The notes under the pieces were generated by a model. The model was not told the DNA's origin and searched no databases. It worked only from the letters and a program-made list of their open reading frames with translations. A stretch of DNA of 33,115 bases from Leptotrichiaceae bacterium (GTDB lineage: Bacteria > Fusobacteriota > Fusobacteriia > Fusobacteriales > Leptotrichiaceae). Location of the stretch: the NCBI GenBank assembly GCA_018060185.1, contig JAGOWQ010000017.1, positions 1 to 33,115 on the forward strand, read 5' to 3'. Positions 17,951 to 26,499 of this stretch are shown piece after piece (positions within the stretch are counted from its first letter, which is position 1; each line of letters begins with the position of its first letter). The position numbers and the translations under genes are program-made.

Positions 17951-18012
17951 TAAAAATATTTTTATAAATCCAATTTAAATAATTAACTTTTAGGATTTAA
18001 TAAAAATATTTT
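17951..18012. terminator. Bidirectional terminator between htrA and tpx
   Basis: The left arm, about 17951-17971 (ending ATAAATCC), and the right arm, about 17993-18012 (starting GGATTTAATA), pair over some 20 bp with one bulged base, around a 21-base loop. The plus strand continues into a T-rich run (TTTTTTATTTTTTAT). The stem is AT-rich apart from GGATT/AATCC at the loop. It serves two convergent genes. Confidence 0.75.
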
Positions 18013-18027
18013 TTATTTTTTATATTC

Positions 18028-18546
18028 TTATATTAATTCTTTTATTTTTTCCATTGCTTTTTTATAATCAGGTTCTGTAGCTACCTCTGAAACATATTCT
18101 ACATATTTAACTATTCCGTCTCTATTAATAATTACAGTTCCTCTTGTTAATAATTTTAACTCTTTTATTATAAATCCGTATTTATTTCCAAATTCAAGCT
18201 CTCTGTGATCAGAAGTTGTTTTTGCATTTTCAATTCCTTTATCTGCACAAAATCGTCCTAATGCAAAAGGTAAATCAGCTGATATTGTCATTAATTGAAC
18301 ATCATCTTTAGAAAATTTAGCTATTTCCTCGTTAAATTTAGTTGCTTGAATTGAACAAACCCCTGTATCAACTGATGGAAGCACAGATAACACAACTACT
18401 TTTCCTTTATAATCACTCAATTTAACTGGACTCATATCATTTGCTAATACTGTAAAATCTTTCGCTTTATCTTCTAATTTAACCTCTTCTCCTAATAATG
18501 TCATAGGATTACCTTTAAAAGTTATTATTCCTGTTCTTTCTATCAT
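18028..18546 (-). CDS. tpx: Thiol peroxidase, cytosolic
   Basis: An atypical 2-Cys peroxiredoxin that reduces hydrogen and organic peroxides using thioredoxin. The protein is 172 residues with no signal peptide. The peroxidatic cysteine is C64 in PSVDTGVCSIQ; the resolving cysteine is C100 in GRFCADKG, the usual Tpx spacing. The N-terminal FKGNPMTLLG and the central SDHRELEFGNKYG are also family hallmarks. AGGAGG lies upstream of the ATG. It has its own promoter after rmuC and converges on htrA. A second, exported paralogue lies at 29508-30164. Confidence 0.95.
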   Translation of the reverse strand: MIERTGIITFKGNPMTLLGEEVKLEDKAKDFTVLANDMSPVKLSDYKGKVVVLSVLPSVDTGVCSIQATKFNEEIAKFSKDDVQLMTISADLPFALGRFCADKGIENAKTTSDHRELEFGNKYGFIIKELKLLTRGTVIINRDGIVKYVEYVSEVATEPDYKKAMEKIKELI

Positions 18547-18598
18547 TTTTTTACCTCCTAAATTTTATTTCATTTCTGTTATTTGTATATTCACATAT

Positions 18599-18627
18599 AG
18601 TTTATTCTAATATCGAAATTTTGTCAA
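18599..18627 (-). promoter_or_regulatory. tpx promoter
   Basis: TTGACA (18627-18622) and TAAACT (18604-18599) with a 17-bp spacer lie between rmuC and tpx on the minus strand. The -35 is consensus and the -10 matches four of six. The leader is about 45 bases. I see no convincing PerR or OxyR palindrome over it. Confidence 0.7.
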
Positions 18628-18657
18628 TACTTTTCTTTTATTTTTTAAATTTATTTG

Positions 18658-19977
18658 TTACTCTAGTACATTTTCAATATTTTCATCATCTATTTTAATG
18701 GACATGTTTACATTAGAAATCTCATTAAATCTTTTACTTATTTTAGTTGATGTTGTTGTTATATCTTTTACATCTTTAGTTATTTTGTTAATATCTTTTT
18801 CTAAAATTGACCATCTTTTTTCATATCTATCAAAATCTTGCTGAAGTTTACCTAATTCTTCTTGTATTACATGAGCGTATTTGTCTCTTTCTATATTTTT
18901 CATAACCATTTGAATCATTGTAAGAACTGAAATCAATGTTGTAGGAGAAGCTATTCTAACATTTTTTTTATACGAATAATCTATAATATCAGTATGATAA
19001 GCATTTATTTCTGCAAATATTGCTTCTGCAGGTAAAAATAAAATAGCTTGATCACTAGTTTCATTTTTAATTATATATTTTTCTGAAATAGCATCGATAT
19101 GTTTTTTCATATCATTTACAAATTCCTTTCTGTATGCTATTCTTTTATCTTCTGTTACATCTTTTTCATATAATCTTCTATAATTTTCCAATGGAAATTT
19201 AGAGTCAATTGCGATATTCCCCATAGGCTCAGGAGTAAATATAATCGAATCTACCATTGTTCCATTGGATAATTTATACTGTGTTTTATAAATTTTATCA
19301 TTTTTATCTCCAAAAACTGAAGTAAGTATTTGATAAAGTTGTACTTCTCCAAAAATTCCACGGCTTTTTTTATCTGTTAAAACATCTTGAAGAGATACTA
19401 CATCCACTGAAAGTGCTTCTATTTTCTTTTGTGCTTCATCTATTTTCGAAAGTCTTTCTAACACATTTCCAAAAGTTTTTGTAGTTTCTTCAAATCCTTT
19501 AGATAACCTTTCTTCTACTTTAGTATTCATCATATCTAGTCTATTTTCTATTTTTTTATTCAAACTTTCAAAATCATCATTTATATTTTTTTTGAACTCA
19601 TCTTTAAATTTATTTATATTATTTGAGATCAATTGATTATTTTCATTCATATTATTACCAAGACTTTGCCCTAAATTTGTAAATTGAAGAAGTATTTTTT
19701 CATTGTTTCCAGATAACTCCTTATTTAATTCTGTTATTCCTTGGAGTAAGTTATTTTTATTATTCAATATTATAGTTTTCTCAATTTCATTGAATTTTCT
19801 GGTATTTTCCTCTATTATAACTTCACTTTTTACAGTTAGTCCATCTATTAGCATTTTAGAAATTTCATCTTTTAAAAAAGTCATTTGTTCATTATATTTA
19901 TTTTTTGTAATTATTAAATTTATTAAAATTAAAACTGATAAAACAAATAATACTCCTAATAAAATATTTATCATCAT
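18658..19977 (-). CDS. rmuC: RmuC-family protein
   Basis: RmuC proteins limit recombination at inverted repeats in E. coli; the core is related to restriction-type nuclease folds, and the biochemical activity is not settled. The protein is 439 residues. A hydrophobic anchor (about 3-23) is followed by a long Glu/Lys/Asn-rich coiled coil (about 25-190). The conserved RmuC core comes next: SRGIFGEVQLYQIL, NIAIDSKFPLENYRR, QAILFLPAEAIFAEI and NVRIASPTTLISVL. GAGG stands about ten bases before the ATG. It starts 18 bases after yihY ends, last in the cysteine desulfurase, thiI, yihY, rmuC run. Confidence 0.92.
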   Translation of the reverse strand: MMINILLGVLFVLSVLILINLIITKNKYNEQMTFLKDEISKMLIDGLTVKSEVIIEENTRKFNEIEKTIILNNKNNLLQGITELNKELSGNNEKILLQFTNLGQSLGNNMNENNQLISNNINKFKDEFKKNINDDFESLNKKIENRLDMMNTKVEERLSKGFEETTKTFGNVLERLSKIDEAQKKIEALSVDVVSLQDVLTDKKSRGIFGEVQLYQILTSVFGDKNDKIYKTQYKLSNGTMVDSIIFTPEPMGNIAIDSKFPLENYRRLYEKDVTEDKRIAYRKEFVNDMKKHIDAISEKYIIKNETSDQAILFLPAEAIFAEINAYHTDIIDYSYKKNVRIASPTTLISVLTMIQMVMKNIERDKYAHVIQEELGKLQQDFDRYEKRWSILEKDINKITKDVKDITTTSTKISKRFNEISNVNMSIKIDDENIENVLE

Positions 19978-19995
19978 TTTTTATTTTCCTCTTTT

Positions 19996-21267
19996 CTAAT
20001 TATTTATATCTTTTATTAATTTACTATTTTCTATTTTTATATTTTCTCTTATATCTTTAAGTACTTTTATTTCATTTTCTTTTAAATTATCAAAAATATC
20101 ATCATAATAACCCAAATTTTTACTTTCAAATTTTTCAATATAATCTTTTATTTTAATAGTATCAGGATTCAAAGCTATTTGATATCTGCTTTCTTCATTT
20201 TTATTGAAAATTATTTCATTTATAAATTTCATTTTTTCTAACTCAATCAAAATATCTTTTAAAATTAAAACTTCTATTCCTAGTTCTTTGGAAAGATCAA
20301 AATGAGTGTATGGTTCTTTATTTTCTGTAAATTTTTTCGTAATTAAAGTTAGCACTAATAAACCTAATTCTTTTCTATATTTTATAGGGATTTCTACTCT
20401 TTCATCATATAAAAATTCATCTGAAGATTGTATACAAAAAGAAATTTGTGATCCTAATAAAATAGTTACCCAAATATACTGTACCCAAATTAAAAATATA
20501 GGAACTAAAGCTAAACTTCCATAAATAGCATTGTAGCTAGTTATACTTCCTTGAACAGAAAGAAAAATAAACTTTAAAATATAACAAAGAAACGATGTTA
20601 TTATTCCTGATATTATTGCTGATTTTAATTTTATATTAGTATTTGGAATTAAATAGAAAATTAATGTAAAAAGAAGAATATAAAATAGTGGTCCTAATAT
20701 TTGTGTAAAAATACCAACACCTACTGTACCTCTAAAAAACAATGTACTTACCTGCTCTATTACAAAGGAATTTGTTCCAATCAACACTATTAAAAATATA
20801 GGACCTATAAAAATTATTGCAATACAGTCGACAATCCTTCTTGCAATAGATCTTTTTTTACTTACATGCCATATTTTGTTAAAAGAATTTTCAAGAGTAA
20901 TCAATACTTTTATAACTGAATTCAAAAGAATAACAATCCCTACTCCAGCTAAAATCCCACCTTCAGCAGATTTTAATAGTTTATTTGCTATATCTAAAAC
21001 TGTTCTTATCATTTCTTCATTTTGAGGAACAAGTTCAAATAATTTTGATATAAAAAGTATATCTAAACCAAATCCTTTAGTTATTCCCAGTATTAAAGCC
21101 ATTAATGGAAAAAGTGCTAATAGTGAAAAATATGTTAGTGATATTGCTAATACCTGTGTTTCATTATCACTATAATTTCTGTATATAAGATTAGCAATTT
21201 GTGTGATCCCCTTAATTTTTTTCTTAACATCTTCTAAACTTATTTTTTTTAATTCTATCTTTTTCAT
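19996..21267 (-). CDS. YihY/BrkB-family inner-membrane protein
   Basis: A polytopic membrane protein of the YihY/BrkB family (once annotated as RNase BN, which was a misassignment); its function is unknown. It has 423 residues. The family signature appears in AISLTYFSLLALFPLMALI near residue 45, then ILLNSVIKVLITLENSFNKIW and several further hydrophobic spans to about 280, ending with SLALVPIFLIWVQYIWVTIL. Residues about 290-423 form a charged cytoplasmic tail that reads like a winged-helix domain (HFDLSKELGIEVLILKDILIELEKMKFI, here split for length into a DNA-binding-like helix pair). It lies between thiI and rmuC with gaps of 34 and 18 bases. The RBS is weak. Confidence 0.88.
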   Translation of the reverse strand: MKKIELKKISLEDVKKKIKGITQIANLIYRNYSDNETQVLAISLTYFSLLALFPLMALILGITKGFGLDILFISKLFELVPQNEEMIRTVLDIANKLLKSAEGGILAGVGIVILLNSVIKVLITLENSFNKIWHVSKKRSIARRIVDCIAIIFIGPIFLIVLIGTNSFVIEQVSTLFFRGTVGVGIFTQILGPLFYILLFTLIFYLIPNTNIKLKSAIISGIITSFLCYILKFIFLSVQGSITSYNAIYGSLALVPIFLIWVQYIWVTILLGSQISFCIQSSDEFLYDERVEIPIKYRKELGLLVLTLITKKFTENKEPYTHFDLSKELGIEVLILKDILIELEKMKFINEIIFNKNEESRYQIALNPDTIKIKDYIEKFESKNLGYYDDIFDNLKENEIKVLKDIRENIKIENSKLIKDINN

Positions 21268-21301
21268 ACAATTCTACTTTCTTTTAAAATTATTATTTAT
21301 A

Positions 21302-22478
21302 TTATCCGAAATTAAAATATTCTCTATTTTGAAATATTTCCTCAATTAATTCATCATAATTTTCAATTTTAGACTCTTCTTCTATTACATCTTCTAACTT
21401 AGGATTAGTTACAGGATGTTTTGGCGAAAAAATAACACATGAATCTTCGTACGGTTCTATAGATTTTTCATAAGTTCCTATTTCTCTTGCAATATCTATT
21501 ATTTCTGTTTTATCCATTCCTATAAGAGGTCTAAATACAGGAATTGTTTTTACACAAGCATTAGTACAAGTAAGACCTCCTAATGTTTGAGAAGCAACTT
21601 GACCTAAACTTTCCCCTGTGATTAAAGCTTGATATTCCATATCTTTTGCTATTTTTTCTGAAAGTTTCATCATTACTCTTCTTGTCAGTATTGTAGCTAA
21701 TTCTTTTTTAGTTTTTGCATTTATTTCTTCTTGAATTTTTAATATATTTAATGTATACAATCTAGTTTTATCAGTATAAATCGAAAGTATATCTGTTAGA
21801 TCCTTTATTTTTTCAAGGGCTTGCATACTTGTAAAAGGAAAGCTATGAAATGTCACAAAATTTAAACGCATTCCTCTTTTTGCCATCATAAATGAAGCAA
21901 CAGGGCTATCAATTCCTCCAGATAGTAAGACTAATCCTTTCCCTGTTGTCCCCAACGGAAGACCTCCATAAGTTTTTATTCTTTCTATATATATATACAT
22001 TTTTTCTAATTTCTACATTTATTAATAAATCAGGATCTTTCATTTTTACTTGTTCAAAAGGACTATTTATTAGTATATGACCTCCTAATTCCCTTGCATA
22101 GTCCATTGATTTTTTTTCAAAACTTTTATTATTTCTATTTACTGATACTTTAAAATTTCTAGCTCCTTTTTCAAAGGCTTCTTTAGCTACCTCTAATAAT
22201 TTACTTTTTATTTCTTCATCTTCTATATCAACTTTTATTGACGGATTTAAACCTACTATCCCAAAGACTTTCTTTACTTTTTCAGTTATTAATTCAATAT
22301 TTTTATTTTCTGAAATTATATATAATTTTGACAAATCATCTGTCAATTTATATTCTATTCCTTTTAAAACTCTATTTATTTTATTTTTAAGCATTCTTTC
22401 AAATTGTCCTCTATTCTTACCCTTTAGAGATAACTCTCCGTAAGAGATCCCTACTGAATTTAATAAATCTTTTTTCAT
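21302..22478 (-). pseudogene. thiI: tRNA 4-thiouridine synthetase ThiI, frameshifted in a TA tract
   Basis: ThiI adenylates U8 of tRNA and transfers sulfur to it; in some bacteria it also feeds thiazole synthesis. The reading is in two overlapping parts. The first (22478-21909) has the ferredoxin-like and THUMP regions, to VEIRKNVYIY. The second (22000-21302) has YIYIERIKTYGGLPLG, the PP-loop SGGIDSPVASF, and cysteines in LTCTNAC and EDSCVIF. The join lies in a (TA)6 tract at 21986-21997; one more TA unit would restore a single frame of about 392 residues. The C-terminal rhodanese domain is absent, as in Bacillus ThiI. A real mutation, phase variation, translational recoding or a read error are all possible. 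The second part has its own ATG (22000) but a poor RBS. Confidence 0.88.
21986..21997. repeat. (TA)6 dinucleotide tract inside thiI
   Basis: Six uninterrupted TA units lie exactly where the thiI reading frame changes. Seven units (or four) would keep frame. The expected peptide at seven units, IRKNVYIYIERIKTYGG, has the spacing I expect for ThiI homologues between VEIR and GG. Confidence 0.9.
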
Positions 22479-22529
22479 TTATATATTTCCTTTCATATTT
22501 TCAAATAATTTTTATGTCGTTTTAATATT

Positions 22530-23678
22530 TTATCTCATTTTTCTTATTTGATTTACACCTGATTTTAATATTTCTAAAACTTCATCTATATCTTCTTTTG
22601 TATTTTCATATGAAAAACTAAACCTTATTGCTCCATTTATTTCTTCGTCTTTTAAATTCATATTTTTTAAAATTCTACTATTTCCCTTTTTAGACGAGCA
22701 AGCTGAACCTGTTGACACATAAATTTTATTCATACCTAATAAATGCGTGAGTACTTCTCCTTTTACTCCTAAAAAAGAAACATTCAATATTTTAGGGTTA
22801 GATTTTTCAATGTTAATTAATGAATTAAACTTAACATTATCAATATTTTTTTCTATTTTAATAGCAAAATATTCTTTTAAATCTTGCATATATTCCATGT
22901 CTTTTTCATAATTTTTATTCAATAACTCCACTGCTTTTGCAAATGACAAAATAAGCTCTGATGGCATTGTTCTTTTTACTATACCATTTTCATTATTAGA
23001 ACCTTTTACTATATTTGTTATTTTAACTTTATCATTTATGTATACTGCTCCTATTCCTTTTGGTCCGTAAATTTTATGACTACTAATTGTTATAACATCT
23101 ACGGGTATTTTATTAAATTTTATTTTTGTATTTCCTAGTCCTTGTACAAAATCAGTATGAAAATAAGTATTTTCATTTTTTTCTTTTACTATCTCAGCAA
23201 TTTTTGATAAATCTTGAATAGCTCCTATTTCGCTATTAACTCCTCCTATAGAAACTAATATAGTGTCTTTCCTAACTTTATTTTTTAATTGTTCAATATC
23301 TATATATCCTTTATCATCTACATCTATATAATCAACTTCAAATCCTTTTGCTTCATAGTATTTGAATATTTCAAAAACAGTTGGATGTTCTATTTTAGTT
23401 GTAACTAAATGTTTTTTTACCCTAGAATTTGCTTCAATTATTCCTTGTAACACAAGATTATTACCATCTCCTCCACCTGCTGTAAAAAAGACTCTATTAC
23501 CGTCAACTCCTAAAAAATCTCCTATTATTTTTTTTGATAATTTTATTTTTTTTAATATCGAATGAGAAAATTCATGAATAGAATCAGGATTGGCAAATTC
23601 ATTATTCATAGTTTCTATCATCACATCTATTACTTCTTTTTTTGGCTTTGTGCTTGCCGCGTTATCTAAATAAATCAT
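22530..23678 (-). CDS. Cysteine desulfurase (NifS/IscS family), divergent
   Basis: A PLP enzyme that takes sulfur from cysteine as an enzyme persulfide; placed directly before thiI it is probably the dedicated sulfur donor for tRNA thiolation, as with NifZ-ThiI in Bacillus. It has about 382 residues from ATG 23678, which has AAGGAAA upstream and begins MIYLDNAAST. The longer ATG at 23711 coincides with the predicted transcription start. PLP lysine K202 (SSHKIYGPKG), H98 (IEHPT), D176/Q179 (HTDFVQ) and catalytic C327 (TGSACSSKKG) are present. The phosphate-binding loop reads AGGGDGNN (about 67-74) instead of the usual SGGTEANN, and the usual GGGQERG-type loop is KGSNNENG. The fold and mechanism are clear; these loops are unusual. 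Confidence 0.9.
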   Translation of the reverse strand: MIYLDNAASTKPKKEVIDVMIETMNNEFANPDSIHEFSHSILKKIKLSKKIIGDFLGVDGNRVFFTAGGGDGNNLVLQGIIEANSRVKKHLVTTKIEHPTVFEIFKYYEAKGFEVDYIDVDDKGYIDIEQLKNKVRKDTILVSIGGVNSEIGAIQDLSKIAEIVKEKNENTYFHTDFVQGLGNTKIKFNKIPVDVITISSHKIYGPKGIGAVYINDKVKITNIVKGSNNENGIVKRTMPSELILSFAKAVELLNKNYEKDMEYMQDLKEYFAIKIEKNIDNVKFNSLINIEKSNPKILNVSFLGVKGEVLTHLLGMNKIYVSTGSACSSKKGNSRILKNMNLKDEEINGAIRFSFSYENTKEDIDEVLEILKSGVNQIRKMR

Positions 23679-23716
23679 TTTACTATTTCCTTTTCTTAAT
23701 TTATGTACCATGTCAT

Positions 23717-23722
23717 ATTATA
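23717..23722 (-). promoter_or_regulatory. -10 box of the cysteine desulfurase operon
   Basis: TATAAT preceded by TGT (an extended -10, TGTTATAAT) on the minus strand; the start would be near 23710. No good -35 is visible (ATGAAT at a 17-bp spacing is the best). The position supports the 23678 start codon. The rest of 23712-23811 is featureless AT-rich sequence. Confidence 0.5.
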
Positions 23723-23811
23723 ACAAATATTATAAAAAATTCATATTCTTTATTAATTAAATATAAAGTTGTGAAATTTTATTTAAATATTAATTTTATA
23801 AAAAGAAAAAA

Positions 23812-23839
23812 TTTAGGGAGAATTTGTATTCTCCCTAAA
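23812..23839 (-). terminator. Terminator of the GH57 gene
   Basis: TTTAGGGAGAAT (23812-23823) and ATTCTCCCTAAA (23828-23839) form a perfect 12-bp stem with a 4-base loop. On the minus strand it is followed by TTTTTTC. It lies just after the GH57 stop, isolating that gene from the cysteine desulfurase operon. Confidence 0.93.
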
Positions 23840-23845
23840 ATAATA

Positions 23846-25435
23846 TTATAACCAACTTGTTTTATACATCCTATACTCAATTTCAGGAAATATATTGTCT
23901 CTGTATTCTATTTCTCTTATCCATTCTTCATCTAACATTTTATTATTAAAATCTTCATATATTTTAAATAATCTGTTTATATGGTCACTTATCTTTTTAT
24001 TAGCATAACCTACCATTGTTCCTGTGAACATTATAAACTCCCAACAAGATGTTTGAGCCATTAACAATTCTCTTGCAGCCTGATTTAAAGCTCTATATTC
24101 CAATTCATTTTCAGGTTCTCTTCCATTAGCAAGATCTATCATTTTTTCAGTTGCTTTATGTAAATGTCTATATACATAATCATTTGATCCATCTATCCAT
24201 ACATCATAATATCCATTTGCTCCCCAACTTGACATACTTACATCAACAATTTGATTAGTTGGATATCTTTGTAAATATTTATATGGAGTTATTGTTTCAA
24301 AATCTGATTTTGCAGTTGCCCTAAATACCCATTCTAAAAAAGTTGGTCCTTCGTACCACCAATGTCCATATAATTCAGCATCATAAGGGGATATCACTAT
24401 TGGCTTTCTATATTTCATTTTTGATGCTAAAAATTCTATTTGTTTTGATCTATTATTAACAAAATTGTGAGCATGTTCCTTTGCTCTTTCATATGCTACA
24501 TCAGGGTCATAAACAGCTTTATAGCTACCTTTTTTATCAGTAATTGCATGATATTTTATTCCTGTATTTCTTCTAACACCATCACTATGTAAAAATGGTT
24601 TTACATATTCATACTCAAGTTCATATCCTGCATCTTTATGAAATTCCCTATAAACACCGTCTCCAGGATAACCTATTTCAGAACTCCAAACTTGTTCTGA
24701 AGATTCTAAATCCCTTGCAAAAGCTGCTACTCCATTTTTAGTATAAACCGGTGAATAAATTCCATAGACTGGTCTAGGATCACTATGCATTATACCATGT
24801 GCATCAACTAAAAAATATCTTATTCCATGTTTATCTAAGAACTTATCTTGACCTGGATAATAAGCACATTCTGCAAGCCATATCCCTTTTGGTTCCCTAT
24901 TGAAATTTTTTATATAATCTTTTTTTGCCATATAAATTTGAGCATTAACTGCTTCAGGATAGTCTTTCATCAATGGTAAAAATCCATGTGTTGCAGTAAC
25001 AGGAATTATTTCTAAATTCCCTTGATCCTGATATTTTCTGAAAGCCCCAACTAAATCCCTTTCATACTTTTCTTCATATTGCGTTTTTGCTCTTTTGTTA
25101 AACCATAAATTATGATTTGCTACTTTTAACATATCTGGATATTCTTTTAGTCTTTTTACTTCTAATTCACAAAATTCAAGTAATTTATCCATGTGTTTCA
25201 TATATCTTTCTCTTAGTAAAGAATCGTTTAACATATTAACTAACGTCCCTGACATAGTTATTGTCAAATTCCAAGGTATATTGTCTTTTGTCAAATTTTC
25301 AAACATTTCCAGTAAAGGTATATATGTTTCTGTAATCGCCTCATATAACCAATCTTCTTCCAGAAATTCTTTGTGTTCAGGGTGTCTTACGTAGGGCAAA
25401 TGTGCATGTAATACAAAACTTAAATATCCATTCAT
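23846..25435 (-). CDS. GH57 1,4-alpha-glucan branching enzyme
   Basis: A glycoside hydrolase family 57 protein of the branching-enzyme type (the AmyC/TK1436 group with a DUF1957 C-terminal region), which makes alpha-1,6 branches in glycogen-like glucans. It has 529 residues and no signal peptide, so it is cytosolic. FVLHAHLPYVRHPE at the start holds the conserved H-x-H. The predicted nucleophile is E189 in GIWLAECAYYPG, and the acid/base D352 in SPYDAELYGHWWYEGP. The C-terminal helical part includes SCWEFIMFTGTMVGYA. AAGGAG precedes the ATG. It is a single-gene unit with its own promoter and terminator; no other glycogen gene is in the window. An amylase-like activity is the alternative. Confidence 0.9.
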   Translation of the reverse strand: MNGYLSFVLHAHLPYVRHPEHKEFLEEDWLYEAITETYIPLLEMFENLTKDNIPWNLTITMSGTLVNMLNDSLLRERYMKHMDKLLEFCELEVKRLKEYPDMLKVANHNLWFNKRAKTQYEEKYERDLVGAFRKYQDQGNLEIIPVTATHGFLPLMKDYPEAVNAQIYMAKKDYIKNFNREPKGIWLAECAYYPGQDKFLDKHGIRYFLVDAHGIMHSDPRPVYGIYSPVYTKNGVAAFARDLESSEQVWSSEIGYPGDGVYREFHKDAGYELEYEYVKPFLHSDGVRRNTGIKYHAITDKKGSYKAVYDPDVAYERAKEHAHNFVNNRSKQIEFLASKMKYRKPIVISPYDAELYGHWWYEGPTFLEWVFRATAKSDFETITPYKYLQRYPTNQIVDVSMSSWGANGYYDVWIDGSNDYVYRHLHKATEKMIDLANGREPENELEYRALNQAARELLMAQTSCWEFIMFTGTMVGYANKKISDHINRLFKIYEDFNNKMLDEEWIREIEYRDNIFPEIEYRMYKTSWL

Positions 25436-25496
25436 AGCGTAACTCCTTCAATTTTTTATACTTAATTATTTTCCTCGTACTTATTCATTATATATA

Positions 25497-25525
25497 TTTA
25501 TACCATTTTTTATGATATTTTGCAA
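25497..25525 (-). promoter_or_regulatory. GH57 gene promoter
   Basis: TTGCAA (25525-25520) and TATAAA (25502-25497) with a 17-bp spacer face the GH57 gene. The -35 lies inside the first copy of a 17-bp tandem repeat. The leader is about 55 bases and shows no hairpin. Confidence 0.6.
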
Positions 25526-25550
25526 CTTTTTAAATTTTGTAACTTTTTAA
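25517..25550. repeat. Tandem 17-bp repeat at the GH57 promoter
   Basis: Two adjacent copies, ATTTTGCAACTTTTTAA (25517-25533) and ATTTTGTAACTTTTTAA (25534-25550), differ at one base. One copy contains the -35 and the other lies immediately upstream of it. The size and position suit a pair of activator or repressor sites, roughly 1.6 helical turns apart. The repeat also falls just after the lipid kinase stop (25563). Confidence 0.8.
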
Positions 25551-25562
25551 AATCCACCTTTT

Positions 25563-26471
25563 TTAAACTTTTTTAAAAATTTTTAACTTGTCTTTTATAA
25601 ATTCGATTTCAACTTTTCTATTTTCTCCCTCTTCTCCGTCAATGCTAATGTTTATTTCACCCTCAATTTTTTCTATAATACATTTTCTTGTTACTATTTC
25701 TATCACATAATCATTATTTACAAGATTGTTATTAAATAAATCTATCAAAATCTGTGGTATGTCAAAAGGATTGGCAATACTCTTCACTATGATGAGATTC
25801 ATATGCCCGTCATTGATACTTGCATCATTAGTAACCCTATCAAACCCTCCTACACTTTTTCCGTTTATTATGATGAACAGTATAGCTTTTTCTGTAAGCT
25901 TCTCCCCCGTATCAAGAGTAAGATTGAATTCAAATTCTTTTATATTGGCAAGTTCAGAAAGACCGTTTATATGATATGCAGTCTTTCCCATTATCTTTTT
26001 TAAATTTTTATCTGTAGCATAAGAAACTTTTGTAAAAAGTCCTCCTGCATAAGAAGAAAGAAAAATTTCTTTCCCGTTGATTACTCCGAAGTCTACAGAT
26101 TGCAGCTTTCCTTCCGTTACATTTTCTATCCATTCATTTATATCATTTCCAAGATTTAAAGAACTGCTCAAATCATTGGAAGTTCCTGTAGGAAATACTG
26201 CAACATCCGGAAATTCAATATTCTCATTATATAGATCACTCAGACATCTACTTAAGGTTCCGTCTCCCCCGGATAATATTAATATGTCATATTTTTCGTT
26301 TTTCATAATTTCAGATAGTTTATTATATCCTCTGTTTATACTGTATAAAGTTAAAGTTATATTCTTTTTTAAAAATTTCTTACAGATTAGATCGAAATTA
26401 TTTAATATAAGGTCAGCATTTCCGGATTTCGGATTGTATACAAGCAGTGATTTTCTGATAACTTTATCCAT
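25563..26471 (-). CDS. Diacylglycerol-kinase-type lipid kinase
   Basis: A soluble DAGK-catalytic-domain protein (YegS/DgkB/BmrU group) that phosphorylates a lipid alcohol such as diacylglycerol. It has 302 residues from ATG 26471 (MDKVIRKSLLVYNPKSG); AGGAGGTG lies nine bases upstream. An upstream in-frame GTG at 26483 overlaps that RBS. The ATP-binding GGDGT motif is at about residues 79-83 (ILSGGDGTLSR), followed by FPTGTSND and the substrate-domain NDASINDGHMNLIIV. It is last in the operon, 28 bases after the patatin gene. The final 50 codons look AT-richer than the rest, a possible composition boundary. Which lipid it uses cannot be told from sequence. Confidence 0.88.
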   Translation of the reverse strand: MDKVIRKSLLVYNPKSGNADLILNNFDLICKKFLKKNITLTLYSINRGYNKLSEIMKNEKYDILILSGGDGTLSRCLSDLYNENIEFPDVAVFPTGTSNDLSSSLNLGNDINEWIENVTEGKLQSVDFGVINGKEIFLSSYAGGLFTKVSYATDKNLKKIMGKTAYHINGLSELANIKEFEFNLTLDTGEKLTEKAILFIIINGKSVGGFDRVTNDASINDGHMNLIIVKSIANPFDIPQILIDLFNNNLVNNDYVIEIVTRKCIIEKIEGEINISIDGEEGENRKVEIEFIKDKLKIFKKV

Positions 26472-26499
26472 ACGAAAGTACACCTCCTGTCATATATTT

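Noticed and set aside
18599-18627. Peroxide-operator search over the cytosolic tpx promoter
   Set aside because: No palindrome resembling PerR or OxyR sites; the best alignment matched only one half.
23710-23735. TTATAATATTTGTTATAA near the cysteine desulfurase promoter as a second PerR-type box
   Set aside because: The spacing does not fit the PerR box, and the halves are just overlapping -10-like hexamers in AT-rich DNA.
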